Shown one piece after another: positions 41,795-52,496 of a DNA stretch of 64,000 bases. The DNA is taken from contig MU001510.1 in assembly GCA_010093485.1 (NCBI GenBank), forward strand, positions 947,709-1,011,708, written 5' to 3'. Below the pieces are notes generated by a model, which saw nothing but the letters and a program-made list of their open reading frames with translations, was not told where the DNA came from and made no database searches. The first letter of the stretch is position 1. Each line of letters starts with the position of its first letter. The stretch is from Karstenula rhodostoma CBS 690.94. Lineage: Eukaryota > Ascomycota > Dothideomycetes > Pleosporales > Didymosphaeriaceae. A program made the translations under genes and the position numbers.

Positions 41795-42777
41795 TATGGA
41801 CAAAGCAGGCGACCTTGAGCAGGCCACGTAGGCTTGCAAGGTTTTTCGTGGTAGCGAAATGACAATAGTAAATATGATCAGTAGACTGAGCCTTGAGTTA
41901 AGAATAAACGATCTTTTCTAGAGTGTGGCTTCTGTTCGGGTATCACACATTTGAAGGGTTATGGAGGAACTGGTGCTACTTATGATATGAGAGGGACTTG
42001 GCGAGCTCACAGCTCTGCCCCTTCAACAACCTTGTCTCGTCCTATCAAATCATCTATGCAGCGCTGCATAATCGTACATGCAAAGCAGGATACCAAGCTG
42101 GGCTGACCGGAATGTCTGCCTCTTCAACAACCGTGTCTCGTCCTATCAAATCATCTAAGCAGGGCTGCATGTTCTTATACCTATGCAAAGCAGGAGACCC
42201 CGCTGGGCTGACCGGAACGTCAGCCTCCCCAACAACCCCATTCTCCAGTCGTCAAATCAAATCATCGTCTACAGCGCTGCCTAGTACGGGAATAAAAGGC
42301 TTGAGGAGTACCCGACCGGAAGGTGGCTGAGCTCTGGTGCTTAAAGCGTGGCAACGGGCAATGTCTGTGGATGCAAGTGGGGCAGGACTCGCAGGGGGCA
42401 CTTGAGGGGCAAGCTCGCACTCGTATCGTATACCATGTGGCATGAAAACATGCTAGCCCAATCGGTTTCACCATATGCCGGCTCTAAGGCTGAACTATCA
42501 CGTGCTTTCGCTGATCCTACGCGACTCGAAATATTCTTAATTATTAACGCGACAGGTTTCTGGTTGTTCGTCCCACATAGTAGATTGATATGATTTTTCT
42601 ATAGCCAGCCTCGTGGGCCGCATAGGCTTGGTATATATAGACTTTCACAGCGAGAGAAATAATTATGGTAATTAAGTAGAGATAGAAAGCAGACCTTGGG
42701 GGAAATGCCAGAGGCGACATTCGGGAAGTCTTTGAATGTCCGCAAAGATTGAGCCGTAGACGCGATGGATTTCCGTT
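41795..42777. other. Intergenic, holds a 102-bp tandem repeat
   Basis: About 1 kb with no gene. It contains the repeat described separately; sequence near 42590-42680 is AT-rich. Confidence 0.5.
42016..42290. repeat. Diverged tandem repeat, unit about 103 bp, 2.5 copies
   Basis: Copy 1 starts near 42017 and copy 2 near 42120. Shared strings in order: TTCAACAACC, GTCTCGTCCTATCAAATCAT, GCAAAGCAGGA and GCTGGGCTGACCGGAA. A partial third copy begins near 42226. The open frame across it (41998-42330) is a by-product of the repeat and lacks any family feature. Confidence 0.8.
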
Positions 42778-43437
42778 CTAGACCACCAGTCCAGCGAACA
42801 GACCTGCAGCAGCTCCAACTAAGCCAACGTTTGATGCCATGTATCTAGCAGCGGCACCCGTATTCTCTGCAGGTGCAACAGCGCTGCTGCTCGATCCCGA
42901 AGCTCCGATATGTGTAGAGGTAGCCATGGTAGCATCTGCGGAGTCGCCCGTAGTTGCTGCAGCATTCGTGCTCCCCTTCGAGCTTCCATGCGATGTGGGT
43001 GTAGCATCGGCGCTTGCGCCCAATTTGTCCGCCCCGGCCGTGACTATTATAGGCAGACGCGTGACGCCTTCACTGTATGTTTCGGTACTGCTTCCCGGGG
43101 AGTTCGCCTCGCTTCCGCTCGCGCTCTCTTTGCATATGGCTGTGGCCGTGCCGAAACTGCAATCCGCAGTCGCGGTGAAGTCTTCGTCGCCGGGCTCCGA
43201 CATATCCATTACGTAGGTCGATGGGCCATATGTGAGCAGCTGTTGGGGAAAAAAGCCGCAATCGTTGGCGTCGGTGCCGGTTGCGCATGCGAGGGCAAAC
43301 ACAGTCTCTGTAGGTTTTGCAGAAACGACAGAGGCATAGATGGTAGTGTCTTCGAGTCCAATGAATGGAACTGTTATCGTTGTTGTCTGAGCAAGCGCGA
43401 TGCTGAGTAAGGTAGAGATTGTGAGAAGAGAAGCCAT
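42778..43437 (-). CDS. Small secreted GPI-anchored serine/threonine-rich protein
   Basis: Intronless, 219 aa. A signal peptide of about 16 residues (MASLLTISTLLSIALA) is followed by a compact region with four to five cysteines (ACATGTDANDCGFFP, TATADCSFGTATAIC). Then comes a Ser/Thr/Ala-rich stretch (about 105-195) likely to be O-glycosylated, and a hydrophobic C-terminal tail (NVGLVGAAAGLFAGLVV) typical of GPI anchoring. This layout is common among ascomycete cell-wall or surface proteins without known function. I do not recognise a named family. Divergent from the AA9 gene. Confidence 0.8.
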   Translation of the reverse strand: MASLLTISTLLSIALAQTTTITVPFIGLEDTTIYASVVSAKPTETVFALACATGTDANDCGFFPQQLLTYGPSTYVMDMSEPGDEDFTATADCSFGTATAICKESASGSEANSPGSSTETYSEGVTRLPIIVTAGADKLGASADATPTSHGSSKGSTNAAATTGDSADATMATSTHIGASGSSSSAVAPAENTGAAARYMASNVGLVGAAAGLFAGLVV

Positions 43438-44412
43438 TATGTATAATTAGGTTGAAAATTGAACGAATGTCTACAGATGGGATTGTAACGAATGTGGGCT
43501 CTGTATCAGAACGGCGAGGGTGGGGATCAGAAGCAGAGAACAGCGATCATCTACAGCGATCTGCAAGCGAGGGCCTGCATTTAAGGCGGCAGGCCATGGC
43601 CGTAGCGCGCAAAATATCGCCACATTTTCCTAGGCACCTTGAAATAGGAGCGATCGGAGAATTCTTGATTGGCTGGTTACTGAGCTTGTTGTCTTATCGG
43701 GCAAGCGCTATCAGATGTGGAACTGTAGTTCCATTTGCATGACTCTCCTGTCCATCCCTTTGCTCTATTCCCAACATTGAAAGCAATTTTCCAGCAGCAT
43801 ATATACCAGCACGCGATGAAGTCTTTCAGAGGAACATCTGGTGGCAGTAGAGGCTGACGCTATGAACCGGAGGCATCGGTACGGTACCACCTCAATGAGT
43901 TTGCTTGCTACGTCGGACCTAGTTCACCGGAACAGATAAAAACAATAAACTTTATTGCGCCAAAGTCGCGACAGCTTGTCAGAATGTCCAACTCTTATTC
44001 GCGCACAGTTGACCTGAGCCGAGGTGCGTGAAGCCCGGATGTCGACAACATGCGCTTCACCTTTTCCGATCCCTGTTTTACAGACAGATGTAGTAGGTAA
44101 GTCTGCTAATATTATAATAGCCATTGTTTGAGCTGCATTACGGAATTAAATTCCACCGCGGATGCATAATTGCTATATTTGCGGCAATAACGTGCCGTTA
44201 CACCATCACCCGACTGGATCGGTAAATAACATGGGCCCGGTTTTCGACGAACATCAGATGAGGTATGCACTTTGCTTTCATCTACGCCATATTGAGCCTG
44301 TCGAAGATCGTTCGTACAGTATCCAAAGGTGACTGGCGCGAAGGCTATATTTTACAGGAGATGGGCTCTGTAACAACTGTACCTTTCTTCGACGGGTACT
44401 CTCCTCTCAAAC
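43438..44412. promoter_or_regulatory. Divergent promoter region, GPI protein and AA9 LPMO
   Basis: 975 bp between the divergent starts. No specific regulator site stands out, and no open frame shows family features. Confidence 0.45.
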
Positions 44413-45174
44413 ATGAAAAGTTTCCTAGAAATTCTGTTCTTCGGCGCTGCACTGGTCACACCCGGCTGTGCGCACTGGACCTACGATCGGATCATCGTCA
44501 ATGATCAAGTCATTGGAGAACCTTGGCAATATGTCCGCCAACACTCCAACGGCAACAACTTCCTCTCAGATGTGACATCCAACGACATGAGATGCAATAT
44601 CGATGGCCTCCTCTCAGGTACCAATACTTCAACATACCCTGTCAATGCTGGCGACAAACTTGGCTTCACCATCAAAGATACATTCGGACACCCTGGACCT
44701 CAGCAAGTATATATCTCGAAGGCACCCGCAAACGTGAAAGACTATGATGGTTCAGGAAATTGGGCAAAGATATACACGCTCTCCAACTGCGAGACCGATG
44801 GATGCGGAACCGGCGATGGCATCGTGAAGTGGGCGACGTACAGAGCGCAAACGTTCAATTTCGAACTACCTGCCGAAACCCCCGCTGGCGAGTATTTGCT
44901 ACGTGCGGAAGGTCTCGCTATTCATGCGGCGCAGAAAATTAAAGGCGCCCAATTCTATGTCGCCTGTGCGCAGATCAAAGTGGCGGGCAATGGCACCGGA
45001 TTACCTGGACCTACGATCAAGATCCCTGGAGACTACACAGAAAACTCGACTGGTATTCTCATCCCGAAGATTTGGAGTCAGATTACGGATTACACGAGTC
45101 CCGGGCCGAGTTTGTGGCCGGAAGGCACGGAGGAGGCGCATGTGCTTGATGGAAAGGTCAAGCCGTCAGACTGA
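44413..45174 (+). CDS. AA9 lytic polysaccharide monooxygenase
   Basis: Intronless, 253 aa. A 20-residue signal peptide ends GCA, leaving mature His1 (His21 of the precursor: HWTYDRIIVN), which forms the copper histidine brace with His93 in GHPGPQQVY. The second-sphere His171 and Gln180 and the axial Tyr182 (FYVACAQIKV) are present, so the active site is complete. NDMRCN matches the AA9 start region. No cellulose-binding module: the protein ends shortly after the catalytic domain with a Pro-rich tail. It is secreted and cleaves cellulose or related glucans oxidatively, using Cu and H2O2 or O2. Complete and apparently functional. Confidence 0.94.
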   Translation: MKSFLEILFFGAALVTPGCAHWTYDRIIVNDQVIGEPWQYVRQHSNGNNFLSDVTSNDMRCNIDGLLSGTNTSTYPVNAGDKLGFTIKDTFGHPGPQQVYISKAPANVKDYDGSGNWAKIYTLSNCETDGCGTGDGIVKWATYRAQTFNFELPAETPAGEYLLRAEGLAIHAAQKIKGAQFYVACAQIKVAGNGTGLPGPTIKIPGDYTENSTGILIPKIWSQITDYTSPGPSLWPEGTEEAHVLDGKVKPSD

Positions 45175-45382
45175 GGGCAGGAGTAAGACAAATCAGGCAA
45201 GTCGAGATCAGGCGAGCTCGAGCATGACCAAAGTATGCATAGAGAGATAGAAAGACGGCTGCAGACCATAAGGTGACAGTGAAAAGTGGTTGTTCGCAAT
45301 ACCAACAAATGATACTCTTCGTACATCATGCCTGGAAGATCTTTGAACTGAACAAATTGCTGCAAATACCAAGAATATCATG

Positions 45383-46354
45383 CTACTGCTTCCACTGCTT
45401 GCCAGTATCCTCGACGAATTTCTCGTAACTGTCCGCCTCCTTCCCCAACAGCGCAACCTGCTCGTTGTACTGCTCCTCGGTTATACCAAATGGCATCGCC
45501 TCAAAAAGTTCATACATCAGCCTCACGTCTCGTCCCCAGGCAGGGCTTGCCTTCTTCGCAAAGCGTTGCTCGAAACCGTCCAGTGAGGCCTTGTCACTGA
45601 GAATAGGCTTGATCTCTTTACCCAAGGCCTGGGACCACAACTGCGCGGTTTTCTGGTTGGCATACGTCTGCAAACTGCCAATCATGATCTTCTTCCCGCC
45701 CCATTGTTTTCCATCATCTTCGAGAGCTTTTACAGTTGCAAGCGCAACATCGTCCTCTGATACACGGCTCACGCCTTTGCTTCCTAGCGGTGCGTCAAAT
45801 ACCCCTTCTTCGAGCATCTCGCGCTGAACCATAAGATCATTGCCAAAAAATAGCGTAGGGCCAAGGATCGTCCAGCTGAAACCTCCTTCCTGGTCCCGTG
45901 GTAGCAGTCCGCGCATGATCTTCGCTTCCACGATGAATTTGACAGCCACGTGTGCGCAGTAAATGTCTTTGAGAATGCCGCTCTGCTGTGCTTCCAAGCT
46001 GAGATCGCTGGCGGCAGAGAGGTACACGAGGTGCTTCACTGTGGAAGATTTCCTCATAGAGTCCAGGAAGTTGAAGGTGGTAAACAGTTCGTCGGATCCG
46101 GTCAAGCAGAGGAAGACTGCGGTCACATTGTGGTTCTTGAGAGCTGCGTCGACAAAAGCGGGATCGTTGTTGATCGAGCCTTCCAGAACATGCACTCTGG
46201 ACTTGTCGACGTCGGCTGGTAGTGAAGATGTCAGACGTGCAGCATTGCTGGTGGGCAGGACAAGCGTTGGTTGTGATGGATGAGACAAGAGCAGCGGTAC
46301 GAGCCGCGTTCCGATGTGGCCGTTGGCTGCAGTGATGAGGTATGTCGGTGCCAT
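45383..46354 (-). CDS. NmrA-like NAD(P)-binding Rossmann protein
   Basis: Intronless, 323 aa from the ATG at 46354 (MAPTYLITAANGHIGTRLVP); the open frame extends 27 codons upstream but the nucleotide-binding strand starts here. Dinucleotide motif ITAANGHIG (a variant of GxxGxxG), VKHLVYLSAASD in the middle strand, and the NmrA/QOR2-like end FSWTILGPTLFF. These are atypical SDR proteins: some are redox sensors (NmrA, HSCARG), others reduce quinones. No catalytic YxxxK tyrosine is obvious, so a sensor role is possible. It converges on the AA9 gene with 208 bp between. Confidence 0.85.
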   Translation of the reverse strand: MAPTYLITAANGHIGTRLVPLLLSHPSQPTLVLPTSNAARLTSSLPADVDKSRVHVLEGSINNDPAFVDAALKNHNVTAVFLCLTGSDELFTTFNFLDSMRKSSTVKHLVYLSAASDLSLEAQQSGILKDIYCAHVAVKFIVEAKIMRGLLPRDQEGGFSWTILGPTLFFGNDLMVQREMLEEGVFDAPLGSKGVSRVSEDDVALATVKALEDDGKQWGGKKIMIGSLQTYANQKTAQLWSQALGKEIKPILSDKASLDGFEQRFAKKASPAWGRDVRLMYELFEAMPFGITEEQYNEQVALLGKEADSYEKFVEDTGKQWKQ

Positions 46355-48123
46355 TGTGATCGTGGAAATCTTACTGAGATGTAATGCAACAGTAACTGAC
46401 ATCCAACCCCGCACTTTATATCCTCCATGATCCATATGCTAGCCGTACACGCTAACCAAAGGTAGTAGTACCAGGTGCTTGTGTTGTTGCCGAATCGGTG
46501 AAAGGATGCGCCGACCGCAAGAGAGCTAGCATTCCGTACGAGAGATGTTACGTCCGTTACGATACATCTCCCAGCTAACAGGACTACATGGAAGCCCCTT
46601 AGCTTTGGATGAAATGAATGTGCTACAGGCACGACTTTGTACTGGTTAGCAACGATGTCTGTGAGCAACTAAGACACTGTTTCTCATTTTTCGTGCCTCG
46701 CAATGTCCAAGACCTGACATGCGCCCGCTGCAAATGTGATTGTTCGAGGAGAGAAGCATTAACAAGCAATGCGGACGTGTCGGCCGCTGATGCTAGAGGC
46801 GGCCGCTAACGTGGGGTTGATGACAAAATGAGCTTGGTCTCCCCGCCAGCACTTCTAGTGTTCCTCTCCTCCCAACCCCCCTTTCCCTCTTCCCCAAACC
46901 GCCGCTGCATCTACTCTGCACATATCCTTTTCAACCCTTCCAAAGCTCGTCTCTGCACAACACTGGGCTATGCTTCCTACGTCATCAATTCTCCGCCGTT
47001 GGGGAAGCATGTCGGCAACAGCTAACCGAGCAGGGAAAATCTGGGGTGCCTCAGAACATTACAGCGATTGCATCCCCAACACCAACCGGCAATGAAACAA
47101 AGGCCCCACTGCCGACCTTGCCAGCGCGCAAGACACCACGTCCCACTGGCCAGGAACTGGGATTGTGGCGCAGACTTCTCCAAACAAGCAAGCAATCTTG
47201 AGGCTCTGCATCCCCTCGTCCGACAATCTGGATAAAGCTTGAATTGATGAAGCTGGCCCAATCGGGTACGCTATGACGGCATATTCGACGACGAAAACAA
47301 TTCACAAAGAGCGCTCATATTGCCGCAGTGATTGCGTCCACGCTTGAACGGTGTTACCGTCCCGTCATCCTGGCAGCACACGAACGGCAGTCGCCCTCGT
47401 GCCATTCCATTGCGGAGCCGACAGTAGCCTTGGCTGCGAGTCGACGCACTCCCGGCACATGCGCGTAGCCTGCTCGACGCACTTCATCTGGCGATGAGGT
47501 GTAGTTCGCCTCGTCTGGAAGCGATGTACATTGATGTATCGTCCGACCCTGGCCCAGGCCTGCGCTTAACGTGCTTGCTGACTCCTAAGCCGCCCAACTG
47601 CACTTGCCTTCTGCTTCAGCTGCGCAGTTCCTATCTACACCACCAGTAAAAAGGGATGATGTGATAAGGTCACATCTGAGCCCTCCGTAGCTGAACCGTG
47701 TGGGAATAAGCAAGCAACAAGCCCACCTGAATTGAACCACCAGCCTGTGCTACTTCGCGTGCACGTGCATTCTCATGTCTTATATTGCCATTAATCCGCC
47801 GACTCTATTGGCGTGTCTACCCTTGTTCTGCTTCTTACAGCAGTGGCAAGCGTTGCACGAACCAAGGTCCCTGTCATTTCGAGATGTACCTACGTAGTAC
47901 ATACGTACTATGCAGCATGTGGCATTATCAGCTCGCAGGCGGCTGTCGATATGCGCTCACCGAAACCCAAATGGTGGGGCCTGCGTCCCAGCGACTGATT
48001 AAAACTCGCGCTCTGGACAGACACGATGAGCAATCACCCCTCCAGCACCCCTGTGGCGACCTCTTCTTGTGTTTGTTGTGACTTCCGAATTGTTCTCCGA
48101 ACCGTGGTGTGCGCGAGCGAATC
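46355..48123. other. Intergenic, no gene recognised
   Basis: About 1.8 kb between divergent genes (NmrA-like and TmpA-like). Only short open frames without family features. Part of it will be the two promoters. Confidence 0.45.
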
Positions 48124-50084
48124 ATGGGCGATGAATTACAACGTCACGTTATCCATGGTCGGAGTCCCAGCGACCGCAGTATCGATGATGCTGAGAAGGG
48201 CATATGTGATAGCACGACCGAGTTAGTGGTTCCGTCACCATTCGTTTACTTGGGCCAAAACGGGTCGAGGGGTTTCGATCCCCATCTATCTCCCGTCTCC
48301 CCAATTCACGAAGGCATCACCCCTCTTTCCAGCGTACCGGAACTATCACTATCGAGGCCAACTGCGAGTCCTCTGAATAGCAATGTTAAGGTCATTGAGG
48401 TCGTTGTCAAAAAACCTAATCCGCCGAAGCCAATGATCAGCAAGTGGATACTGGTTGACCTGTGGTTCAACACGTACCGGAAATTCTTCACCTTGGTCAC
48501 TCTCCTCAACATGACCGGGATCATCTTGGCTGCATTGGGCCGATTCCCCTATGCTGAGAACCACCTGGGAGCTCTCGTGCTGGGCAACCTGCTCTGCGCG
48601 ATTCTCTTCCGTAACGAGCTGTTCCTGCGGGTTTTGTACTTTATATTCATTTACGGCCTGCGAAGTGTGCGTCTCCCATCTTTCCCCCCTTTCATTAACT
48701 AACATACTACGGCAGTGGGCTCCTCTATCTATCAAATATGCGGCAACATCTATATTACAACATGTGGGCGGTATCCACTCTGGCTGTGCACTGTCAGGTG
48801 CTGCGTAAGTACCTCAGCTCTACATGAAAACACTTCGCTAAAAGCACACAGTTGGCTGCTCTACAAAGTTGTCGATATCATTCGGTATCGCGCCGTCCAA
48901 CATCCGGCTGTCGTCGCAAGCGGCATTATTACCAACGTTTTTATTATCATCTCAGTCTTGAGCGCCTTCCCTTGGGTTCGCAACACATATCATAATGTTT
49001 TCGAGAAGCAACATCGCTTCATTGGGTGGCTGGGTCTCGCTGTGAGTTTCCTCTATTCCAACACAGAACAGCACTAACGCGCACAAGACGACCTGGGTTT
49101 TTGTAGTAATGGGCAACGTATACGACATCAAGACCGGAGAATGGAGCACAAATGCCAACACTTTGATCAGCACCCAAGAGCTGTGGTTCGCCGTCTTCAT
49201 GACAGTTTTGTACGTCCTCCATCCCTTGTCACAGGAAAATTTACTCACTTTTACCAGTGTCCTCATCCCCTGGGTCACCCTCCGTCAAGTTCCCGTAGAA
49301 GTCGAAATCGTAAGCAATCTCCCTACCAAGTCGTACCCAACTAACATTGCGGTAGCCATCTCCCAAAGTAGCAATCCTCCGCTTCCAACGCGGCATGCAA
49401 CAAGGTCTCCTCGGCCGTATCAGCCGCACGTCCATAATGGAATACCACGCCTTCGGCATCATCAGCGAAGGCCGCGCCTCCCCACACCACTACATGATCT
49501 GCGGCGTGCAAGGCGACTTCACACGAGCGCTCGTCGCCAACCCTCCCAAGACAGTGTGGACGCGCGAGCTCAAGTTCGGTACGCCCCACCCCTCCCCTAT
49601 CACATGTCCACCACCACCCCCCTATCTGCACCGTACTGATCCGCTCCAGCCGGCGTCGGAAACGCCTCCGCCATGTTCCGCCGGGGCATCCGCGTCTGCA
49701 CGGGCACGGGCATCGGCGCCGCGCTCTCGACGTGCATCCAGTCGCCCAACTGGTTCCTCATCTGGATCGGGTCCGACCAGGAGCGCACCTTCGGGCCCAC
49801 CATCGCCGGCCTCATCCACGACAACATCCCGCCCGACCGCATGATCCTCTGGGACAGCAAGAAGAGGGGCGGCAGGCCGGATACGATGGAGCTGCTCAAG
49901 GATACGTGGAAGGCGTTTGGGGCCGAGGTTATCTTCATTACGAGTAACATGCAGGGGAACGATGAGATGATGCAGGGGTGCAGGGCTGGTGAGTTAAACC
50001 CTTTTGTTCGTAAATGTAGTGGGGATGATGCTGACGGCTTGTGTAGCGGGATTGCATGCCTTTGGGACCTTGTGGGACTTTTGA
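48124..50084 (+). CDS. TmpA-like transmembrane flavoprotein (FAD/NAD(P)-type oxidoreductase)
   Basis: Eight exons: 48124-48666, 48716-48804, 48852-49041, 49088-49209, 49258-49309, 49356-49578, 49650-49988 and 50047-50084; 531 aa with all phases matching. A hydrophilic N-terminus of about 95 residues is followed by several membrane helices (LLNMTGIILAALGRFPYAEN, GNLLCAILFRNELFLRVLYF, VVASGIITNVFIIISVLSAF). A ferredoxin-reductase-like C-terminal half follows, with MICGVQGDFTRAL and nucleotide-binding VCTGTGIGAALST. It ends AGLHAFGTLWDF. This matches the fungal TmpA family, described in A. nidulans as a membrane flavoprotein affecting conidiation signalling; related regions are fused to NRPS-like proteins in some fungi. 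Here it stands alone. Electron donor and acceptor are unknown. Confidence 0.85.
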
Positions 50085-50289
50085 ATGAGGTGGAGGGGGC
50101 TGGGAATGGACATTGCATTAGATTCATCGGAGTTGGTGGTATGGAGACGTGGTAGATGTGGTATATAGTTCCTACATATTGCGTTCGTGTTCCAGTATCA
50201 ATACATGCATCACACGATAACTTTGCCCATCTAGAGTGGCACGACTGGCCTGGAGGTGTGTTTTGCATTTTCTACTGTCGTATAGCCAC

Positions 50290-51699
50290 CTAATCAAAGG
50301 GACTGACCTGCCACTCATCGCTGCTGTAATGCACCACTTCACCCAAGCCCACGTCACTAGCCTCGCCTGCATCTGAGATCCTGCCATCCTCGCTACTCTC
50401 TTCTTCTTCCTCATCGCCACTTCCTTCTTCCTCCTCGCCACTAACCCCGCGTCCCCCCTCCCGCTCACGCAGCTGCACTCTCAGACCCTCCAGAATAACG
50501 CTCATCCTCTGCTTCAACTCCGCATTCCACACCTTGTCCACCTGCCCTTCCATCTCCGCAATCTTCGCCCTCAACTCCTCCGCCACCTCATCCGTCTCAT
50601 CCCCCTCCTCACCCTCGTGACTCTCCGGTCCCTCCTCAACCTCCACACCCCCAAACGCCCGCGCAAACTCCCGCGCCATCTTCATACTACCAATCGCAAA
50701 CACAACCTCCTCCAACCCCTCCCACATCTCCACCTTCCTCCCCGCCTTACCCCTACCAGGGGGTGATACACCGCCCTCCGCCACCTCGGGCACCAACACC
50801 GCCCTCCACGCCTCCGCAACATCCACCACAGGATTCCCATACGCACCGCACCCCCACGCCCCGAGAACGACCCTCCGCGCCCCCGCGCCCACCGCAATCC
50901 TCAGCACGGCCCTCATCTTCCCCTCCACCGCTGCGCGATCCTTCCCCCCCAGCCTTTTCTCCTCCTCGCCCCCCTCCAGATCCGGAAACCGTAGCATCCC
51001 CGCGCTGACGACATCCACCCACCACCGCGCTGTGGACGGGATCTCGCCCCGAGGATCGTCGAGCGGGAGGTGCGTGCGAAAGACGAGGACGTCGCGCGTG
51101 AAGATGGCGCCGCGCTCGGGGAGGCGGTAGAAGGTGTCTTTGAGGGATGGCAGGAGGGTTGTACGGGCGCAGAGGAATTCCTCTTGGGAGGTGGCGCCTG
51201 CGAGGAGGCCGCCGCCTGGGCGGAGCGGGGATGCCATGTTGAGGATGCAGGGGTTTGGGGTGGTGCGGGAGCGGGGGCGGGTGAGGGCGTGGGCGGCGGT
51301 GAGGGTGTCGGTTGCTAGGACGCGGATTTTGAGGGGTGCGCGTTCTAGGTAGTGCTGTGGTTTCTTTGCGGCGGGTGGTGCACGCGGGCTGGAGTCGTTG
51401 GAAAGAGCGTCGTTTTGCGCTTTTCGTCGTCCCTGGCCTTTGCGCTTGAGGTATTTTGGCTCTGAGCTGTCCTTCTGTTTCCCCGCTTTCGATGTCTCTT
51501 GCTTGGTTTCTTCCCCCTGCGCATAGCCATGCCCCGGATCAACTATCAACTCGCTCCCCTCCGCACCTCTCCGCGCTCGCGCATTGGAGGCTAGGATCCC
51601 CGGGATCACTTTATTCACAATATGCCGCGCCTGCTTCGCGCGCATGTCTTTCCGGATGGCGGGGGGCGCGAGGCCCTGGGATTTTCCCGTGCGGCCCAT
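50290..51699 (-). CDS. Microbial-type PARG (TIGR02452) domain protein
   Basis: Intronless, 469 aa. A basic, low-complexity N-terminus of about 125 residues (KQKDSSEPKYLKRKGQGRRK) precedes the catalytic-type macro-like core: ILNMASPLRPGGGLLAG then SQEEFLCARTTL, with the GGG and QEE residues expected to bind and cleave ADP-ribose. VVLGAWGCGAYGNP then matches the second phosphate-binding block. The C-terminus (about 365-455) is acidic, with Glu/Asp runs and a possible coiled coil (AELKQRMSVILEGLRVQ). Poly(ADP-ribose) glycohydrolase activity is inferred from the family. Convergent to the TmpA-like gene. The coding strand is strongly purine-rich. Confidence 0.87.
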   Translation of the reverse strand: MGRTGKSQGLAPPAIRKDMRAKQARHIVNKVIPGILASNARARRGAEGSELIVDPGHGYAQGEETKQETSKAGKQKDSSEPKYLKRKGQGRRKAQNDALSNDSSPRAPPAAKKPQHYLERAPLKIRVLATDTLTAAHALTRPRSRTTPNPCILNMASPLRPGGGLLAGATSQEEFLCARTTLLPSLKDTFYRLPERGAIFTRDVLVFRTHLPLDDPRGEIPSTARWWVDVVSAGMLRFPDLEGGEEEKRLGGKDRAAVEGKMRAVLRIAVGAGARRVVLGAWGCGAYGNPVVDVAEAWRAVLVPEVAEGGVSPPGRGKAGRKVEMWEGLEEVVFAIGSMKMAREFARAFGGVEVEEGPESHEGEEGDETDEVAEELRAKIAEMEGQVDKVWNAELKQRMSVILEGLRVQLREREGGRGVSGEEEEGSGDEEEEESSEDGRISDAGEASDVGLGEVVHYSSDEWQVSPFD

Positions 51700-52496
51700 C
51701 GTGCTTGCTTTTGTTCGGTGTACTACTGGGTGTTGGACAAGACTCTGGATTGCTTTGGTGCTGCGGGTTAGAAAGGAGTGAGTGGTTTGGTTGGTGTGTA
51801 GACACCGTGATGGACGATGACGAAATTTCGGGGCAGGTCTAGCCGAGCGGCTGCGTACTAGGGGAGTACATCATCCTCTCATGGGAAGGTGAACACCGGC
51901 GATATAGTAGTAGGTTCAGATTTTAAACTTGTATAGTAGCCTAAGTTACTCTAGGGTTAATTATTCTATATCTATTAGTGAAGGCTGTAGCTTATATCTG
52001 TTCTTTATGTTCCTACGGGAGATCACCTACTAACTTGCTTTTAATGCTTGTGGGGAATAGCTTCTGATATGACGCTGAAAGGGTATTCCGATATTAATGC
52101 CCACACCTAGCATTCCGTTCTAGACATCGTCAGAAAAGATAAGAAGATTTTCGATTCTATCACTTCTACTCGCCTATAGTTTGAGATATCGTTGGAAAAG
52201 GAAAGCTGTGGTTCCTAACTATGCTATGCAAATTTTGGGATGTATAGATATAGGGTGAGTGCTGCATGGCTTGAGCTCTTGGGTGAGGGTAGACTGGGTG
52301 CATGTGGATAGCATGGATATAGATATCGTGGAAAGCGTGAGGAACGGTAACATTGCTGCGCTATATGACTCCACGCCTATAAGGAGGCAATTTATACAAA
52401 CGAAAAGACACATTTGGGTATCGTAAAAGAGCGAGTCCGACACTTCTCACCCGCCTCCAGCCATCTCCGACAAATATCTCAATCCCGTTTTCCTCC
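51700..52496. other. AT-rich intergenic region
   Basis: About 800 bp. From 51900 to 52210 it is clearly AT-rich relative to the genes, perhaps an old mutated repeat. A tRNA A-box-like string TAGCCGAGCGG starts near 51841, and GGTTCAGATTTT, a poor B-box, lies some 70 bp further. No functional tRNA can be folded by eye. Confidence 0.45.

Noticed and set aside
41998..42330. A possible small gene of 110 codons
   Set aside because: Created by the 103-bp tandem repeat; no start context, family match or signal peptide.
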